Shown in pieces: positions 60,570 to 64,000 of a stretch of 64,000 nucleotides of DNA. The translations under genes and the position numbers were made by a program. This DNA comes from Ureibacillus manganicus DSM 26584. GTDB taxonomy: Bacteria > Bacillota > Bacilli > Bacillales_A > Planococcaceae. The notes below the pieces were generated by a model. That model was not told where the DNA came from. It was given only the letters and a program-made list of their open reading frames with translations, and searched no databases. The stretch lies in the NCBI RefSeq assembly GCF_000772945.1, contig NZ_JPVN01000008.1:62001-126000 (forward strand), in the 5' to 3' direction. The first letter of the stretch is position 1; every line of letters begins with the position of its first letter.

Positions 60570-61061
60570 TTGATAAATTTTTTTGAATATAACTGGCAAG
60601 TTAGAGACGAATGGTTTGATTGGTGTAAACAACTATCAAATGTGGAGTTGTTAAAAGACAGGACTGGTGGAGTAGGAAGTATACTAAATACCTTATTTCA
60701 CATTATTGATGTTGAATACAGTTGGGTTCGTGGTATTCAAGGTAAAGAAGATATCGTAGTTGAATTCGCTGATTATGATTCGCTTGAGAAGGTTAAATCT
60801 CTTTCAGATAGATTTCAATATGAAGTAGCTGAATTTCTAAAAAATTTAGATGAACTAAAAGAGAAAGTGGTTAGGGTTCCTTGGGACGAAGATACATATA
60901 CAGTTGAAGAAATATTACATCATATAATTGCTCATGAGATTCACCACATTGGTCAACTCTCTATTTGGTCAAGAGAATTAGAACTCAACCCTGTACCTGC
61001 TAATTTCATTGGAAGAAAGTTAAAATCTAACCGCACTCAATCAACTAACGGGGGTGTTTAG
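60570..61061 (+). CDS. DinB-family protein (third of three), C-terminus read from the repeat
   Basis: 163 aa from the TTG at 60570 after AGGGGG (frame opens at 60543). Metal-site pattern as HIIDVEYSW and HIIAHEIHHIGQLSIW. DinB_2-type four-helix bundle. The last residues (QSTNGGV) and stop are encoded by a left-end fragment of the dispersed element (61037-61061), so insertion has replaced the original end. Follows the peptidase-E-like gene closely. Confidence 0.85.
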   Translation: MINFFEYNWQVRDEWFDWCKQLSNVELLKDRTGGVGSILNTLFHIIDVEYSWVRGIQGKEDIVVEFADYDSLEKVKSLSDRFQYEVAEFLKNLDELKEKVVRVPWDEDTYTVEEILHHIIAHEIHHIGQLSIWSRELELNPVPANFIGRKLKSNRTQSTNGGV

Positions 61062-61246
61062 TGAAATATATTTTAAGTGGAATGAACAGTGGTTAAAAAA
61101 TCTTGCTATAAAATAACTATTCCTTGTTGCACTAACGAAGGCGCAAAAGGATTGAGTTAGGTACAATACCAAATTCAATCCTCCGAGGTTGCTTAAATTA
61201 AATACAGTGTCATAATTTTAGAGTTCACTTCAAAAGGGAGTCATTA

Positions 61247-61384
61247 TCATTGGTTTTCATCTTCTATTTGTTCAGAAGGTTCTTCTGTTGGATCTGGCTC
61301 CTGTTCATCATTTGGTGTACCACACCCGAACAATAAAGCAGTAGAAAGGATTGCTGTAAACGTACCAAATATTAATTTTTTCAC
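61247..61384 (-). CDS. 45-aa lipoprotein peptide
   Basis: GTG start with GAGGTG nine bases upstream. Signal with lipobox STALLFGC (Cys21), then a very acidic, Pro/Glu-rich tail (DEQEPDPTEEPSEQIEDE). Small lipid-anchored peptide of unknown role. The 320 bases beyond it to 61711 hold element copy 26 and no gene I can support. Confidence 0.6.
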   Translation of the reverse strand: MKKLIFGTFTAILSTALLFGCGTPNDEQEPDPTEEPSEQIEDENQ

Positions 61385-61575
61385 AATTTTCACCTCGTTT
61401 AAGTAAATATCATTCTCTCGTATTATTGTCCAATTTATTTTTACATATACGTTTTAACCAATTTAAACCTAATGATGGAAAACACAGAGTTAAACTAATA
61501 AGCATTGATATTCAAACGACCTATTTTGCGAAAACAGGAAAAATGAAAAAATAGAATAATACAATAGGCAATACT

Positions 61576-61645
61576 TATTAAACTGCCGTGGCATTGATCC
61601 AAGAAGGATTAAAGTTATTGAATTAAACGGGGTAGGTTAGTTGAT
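61576..61645 (+). repeat. dispersed terminator element, copy 26 (internally deleted)
   Basis: AAACTGCCGTGG, arms GGCATTGATCC / GGATTAAAG, then directly TTATTGAATTAAACGGGGTAGGTTAG; the T-run and linker start are missing. Confidence 0.7.
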
Positions 61646-61710
61646 CAACAATAGGAACTTTTATAAAAGTTTAAAGTATTTTTAGAAATGGAACTGATAG
61701 GGGGATGTAT

Positions 61711-61992
61711 ATGAAAAGATTCAGTATAAGTTCAATCGTCTTAATATTTATAGGGCTTCTATTCTTTATATTAAACTGGTTAATAGACGGTTATGTTGAA
61801 CCTATTGTACTTACTGGAGTTATATTTATATTGTTAGGGGTTGTATTTAGTTTTATTGCTATCTCTAAAAGGGAAAAAGGAAGTTTGAAATATATATCAA
61901 TTGCTACTTTTTTCATTATATTATTTTTAGTTACTTGGTTTGATCCAATTCAAGTTCTTCGAATGATGACTTGGTTTAAAAATATTATTTAA
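61711..61992 (+). CDS. three-TM membrane protein
   Basis: 93 aa from the ATG at 61711 after AGGGGGATG. Three helices (ISSIVLIFIGLLFFIL, VLTGVIFILLGVVFSFIAIS, IATFFIILFLVTW). Stop codon lies in a right-end fragment of the dispersed element. Unknown. Confidence 0.6.
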   Translation: MKRFSISSIVLIFIGLLFFILNWLIDGYVEPIVLTGVIFILLGVVFSFIAISKREKGSLKYISIATFFIILFLVTWFDPIQVLRMMTWFKNII

Positions 61993-62042
61993 CTAATGGG
62001 GCAGGTTAGTTGAATAAGAATCAAAATTACAAATAAAGGGAG

Positions 62043-62444
62043 ATGATTAAAATTAAAAAGTTTCCTTGGATAGTATTGCTCTTAATGTTGCCAGTAATAT
62101 TTTCAGGGTGTTCAGCATCTGAAGTGATTCGTGTGGGCACTCCTGTAAATGGAATGGAAGCAATAAAGTTTGATAAGGAGAATGAAATCAAGGACACGAA
62201 ATCAATAGAAGCTTTGAGGGCAATCATTAGTGAAGTTAGGGAGATTGAAGAACCAAAAGACTTAGATAGTCAACCAGACACATTTTTTTCACTTGATAGA
62301 CCCAAGGAAGGCATTGCTGAAATGTGGTTGTATGTTTACTATCAAGACGATGGTAGTTCAATTTTATATAATAACGGTGCAAATTTATACTTTGCCCTTT
62401 CTGAAGAGCAAACTAATGAATTGAGAAGCATATTAAAACAATAA
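62043..62444 (+). CDS. lipoprotein of unknown function
   Basis: 133 aa, lipobox VIFSGC (Cys21). ATG directly follows GGGAG, closer than ideal. The mature domain (ELRAIISEVREIEEPKDL, MWLYVYYQDDGSSILYN, LSEEQTNELRSILKQ-like) resembles Bacillus hypothetical lipoproteins with a YhfM-like core. No function. Confidence 0.65.
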   Translation: MIKIKKFPWIVLLLMLPVIFSGCSASEVIRVGTPVNGMEAIKFDKENEIKDTKSIEALRAIISEVREIEEPKDLDSQPDTFFSLDRPKEGIAEMWLYVYYQDDGSSILYNNGANLYFALSEEQTNELRSILKQ

Positions 62445-62454
62445 TATTTCTTAC

Positions 62455-62533
62455 ACTAACAGGGCGTTGATCTAAGTAGGGATTGATGCCTTTTTCGTTG
62501 TACAAATTATTTTAAAAGGTCAGGTTAGTAATT
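62455..62533 (+). repeat. dispersed terminator element, copy 27
   Basis: TTACACTAACAGG, arms GGCGTTGATCT / GGGATTGATGCC, T5, right end AAAAGGTCAGGTTAGTAA. The next copy starts within 10 bp. Confidence 0.8.
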
Positions 62534-62539
62534 TGTTTC

Positions 62540-62627
62540 TTCTCTAACGGAGGCGTTGATTCACAACAAGGAACTAATGCCTCTTTTGTTGAAGTTATTG
62601 AACTAATGGGGCAGGATAGTGGAACGA
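62540..62627 (+). repeat. dispersed terminator element, copy 28
   Basis: CTCTAACGGAGG, arms GGCGTTGATTC / GGAACTAATGCC, then CTCTTTTGTTG and right end GAACTAATGGGGCAGGATAGTGGAAC. Confidence 0.8.
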
Positions 62628-62692
62628 TTGAAATACAATAATTATGAAGTTTTGGGAATAATGATACTTAACAAATTTAAGGAGAATCAGAA

Positions 62693-63148
62693 ATGAATAA
62701 ATTGATTTTCAGCCTTATCCTCGTTTTGGTAATTTTCCCCTCACAAACACACTCTGAAAATAAAATGGAAGAGTTGCCACCTTGTTCAGCAATACTTGAA
62801 CCAACAAAGAACGCACCTAAAAATGCCAGAGGAATAGCACTGATTTATAATATTGAAAGAAAGTTTAATGATGAACGAACAAGTTTAAGTGTTCTTGCAC
62901 TCCATTTACCAAAACCATTAAGTTTCGGAGATTATGATGGTTACGAAGTATTAGCGTATATTCCAAATGAAATAAGTTGGACGTTTCCATTGTCCCCAGT
63001 AACTAACTATAGGGAAACTACTTGGGCTGGGAAATTGGATGAAGTTTCTCCTGAAATGAGACCTACTCGTATCAAAGTTCGCACAATCAATACAACGACA
63101 AAGAAAACGGGTCCTATTGTACTTGAAAAAATACTAAAACCTTGTTGA
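62693..63148 (+). CDS. secreted protein of unknown function
   Basis: 151 aa with a Sec signal peptide (KLIFSLILVLVIFPSQTHS) and probable cleavage after about residue 21. Mature protein has two cysteines (CSAIL and the final C), likely disulphide-linked, and a beta-rich middle (VLALHLPKPLSFGDYDGYEV). RBS AAGGAGAA. Not recognised. Confidence 0.65.
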   Translation: MNKLIFSLILVLVIFPSQTHSENKMEELPPCSAILEPTKNAPKNARGIALIYNIERKFNDERTSLSVLALHLPKPLSFGDYDGYEVLAYIPNEISWTFPLSPVTNYRETTWAGKLDEVSPEMRPTRIKVRTINTTTKKTGPIVLEKILKPC

Positions 63149-63231
63149 ACAAACGCGGGCTTTAGTTCAATAAGTCATGATTAATAAAATCATAAAATCA
63201 TCTAGGGACGCGATTCATCATAAGTGAAAAA

Positions 63232-63280
63232 TTCCACCTTTTCAAAAGTGGAATTTTCTACTTTTGAAAAGGTGGAAAAA
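63232..63280. terminator. long hairpin with competing inner hairpin
   Basis: TTCCACCTTTTCAAAAG pairs perfectly with CTTTTGAAAAGGTGGAA (17 bp, loop about 12), followed by A6. The alternative AATTCCAC / GTGGAATT shares the left arm, so the two forms exclude each other. T-run on the minus strand is what a terminator of the Spo0E-like gene would need. Confidence 0.75.
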
Positions 63281-63336
63281 AATAATTTCTCCGATACCAA
63301 ACTATTTAATAATTAGCATGAGCATTGTTGTTCTAC

Positions 63337-63546
63337 CTAAAAGCCAATCCCCTTGTTTGAAGAAGTTTTAATTAAAGAATATTCATTTAACAGCTTATCT
63401 AGGCATTGGCTTAATTCAATTGTAACTGGATGGGTTAAGCCCATTTCCATACCACACTTTATCAATTTAGACCTAAGAGTTTGTATTTCTTTGAGAATAA
63501 TTAATTCTTCTAATGTGTATTCCATATTAATATTATCTCTTTTCAT
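63337..63546 (-). CDS. Spo0E-like aspartyl-phosphate phosphatase
   Basis: 69 aa from the ATG at 63546 (AAGGAC ten bases upstream); 63525 is the alternative and the long frame to 63714 lacks a start signal. LEELIILKEIQTLRSKLIKC forms helix 1 and ELSQCLDKLLNEY carries the SQxLD signature of Spo0E. This class dephosphorylates Spo0A~P and so delays sporulation. Target not testable here. Confidence 0.8.
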   Translation of the reverse strand: MKRDNINMEYTLEELIILKEIQTLRSKLIKCGMEMGLTHPVTIELSQCLDKLLNEYSLIKTSSNKGIGF

Positions 63547-63774
63547 ATAGTCTAAGTCCTTGTTTTGGTATATATCTCGTTTAATTCGAAAATGTTTACA
63601 AATTATTAAAAAAATAGTCTCATTTGTGGATGGAAAATAGCGCATTAAAGTGAATTGCTGCAAAAAATTGTATGTTATTTCATTTAGTTTATAAACGGTT
63701 AAGATTCCTAACAATTATAACGAGTTGTGAAGAAATTCCGTGATGCCCCATGGTATAACGTCGATATCGAATAC

Positions 63775-64000
63775 TTAGGTAATGGCTTTAAGTCCGACTA
63801 CGCCAATGATAATTAACCCTACACTACAAATTCGTCCAATACTACGTGACTCTCCGAAATAAATCATATTTATAATTACAGCACCTGCAGTTCCCACTCC
63901 AATCCAAACAGCATACGCAGTACTCACTTGTAAAAAATTAAAAGATAAATAGAGACATAGTAATGCCAATCCAAAACCGCCTGCATATAAAACGAAGTTA
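63775..64000 (-). CDS. small multidrug resistance (SMR) efflux protein, truncated by window edge
   Basis: The frame is open to base 64000; the visible 75 residues are the C-terminal part. TAYAVWIGVGTAGAVIINMIYFGE and a final IIIGVVGLKAI helix are typical of SMR subunits (EmrE/YkkC-type), which export cationic compounds as dimers. The essential N-terminal Glu is beyond the window. Heteromeric partner, if any, would lie outside. Confidence 0.85.
   Translation of the reverse strand, partial: NFVLYAGGFGLALLCLYLSFNFLQVSTAYAVWIGVGTAGAVIINMIYFGESRSIGRICSVGLIIIGVVGLKAIT

Noticed and set aside
12551-62627. Canonical chromosomal integron (attC sites)
   Set aside because: Element ends (TTCAACTAAC / GTTAGTTGAA) do not fit RYYYAAC/GTTRRRY, and no IntI-type integrase lies in the window. 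Only the layout is integron-like.

Overview
The window looks like chromosome of a low-GC, endospore-forming Firmicute (Bacillales; gene content fits the Lysinibacillus / Solibacillus / Psychrobacillus / Sporosarcina neighbourhood, but the sequence alone does not fix the genus). Support comes from an SspO-type spore protein (59085-59240), a gamma-SASP-like protein (59461-59658), a Spo0E-type phosphatase (63337-63546), a YrzI-type small protein, strong AGGAGG ribosome binding sites and frequent TTG/GTG starts. I see no rRNA, tRNA, CRISPR array, prophage, transposase or integrase.

Layout. 1-7.6 kb: end of a YkvI-like membrane protein gene, then gltS and hutG divergent from a LysR regulator, small membrane proteins, a guanine-deaminase-like enzyme, a large 52-bp tandem hairpin array (about 5241-6094) and an ATP-grasp gene. 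7.8-12.5 kb: MFS transporter, HAD phosphatase, YdcZ-like transporter, uppP. 12.5-21.6 kb: mostly single-gene units (MaoC-like, ECF sigma/anti-sigma, S66 peptidase, metallo-beta-lactamase-fold/Lrp pair, GyrI-like, zinc-finger, DinB, MFS, CWC protein). 21.6-22.5 kb: gene-free DNA rich in repeats and inverted repeats. 22.5-32.6 kb: a compact nine-gene operon: IclR regulator, complete dipeptide-type ABC importer, DUF917, DUF1177, AroM-like and M29/NicX-like proteins. It looks like an uncharacterised catabolic pathway and is the best functional candidate here.

32.8-63 kb is an accessory region. Almost all genes are on the + strand, small and monocistronic: lipoproteins, 1-4-TM membrane proteins, GNATs, three DinB proteins counting the one at 19 kb, HAD, GrpB, metallophosphoesterase, VOC and SRPBCC proteins. 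They are separated again and again by one dispersed ~80-95 bp element (28 recognisable copies plus at least a dozen fragments). It consists of an intrinsic-terminator hairpin nested between short terminal inverted repeats. Hairpin arms covary between copies and every copy has the same orientation, so the region reads like a cassette array. Decay is frequent: a lipoprotein with an in-frame TAG, a histidine phosphatase with a TGA at codon 5, an oxidoreductase whose start codon appears to be ATA, frameshifted small genes, and relic ends of duplicated genes.

A second 52-bp tandem array (47352-47670) differs in sequence from the first but has the same period and an internal dyad. A YrzI-type locus at 45.0-45.5 kb holds three very short ORFs behind a clear sigma-A promoter with two near-identical GC-rich hairpins between them.
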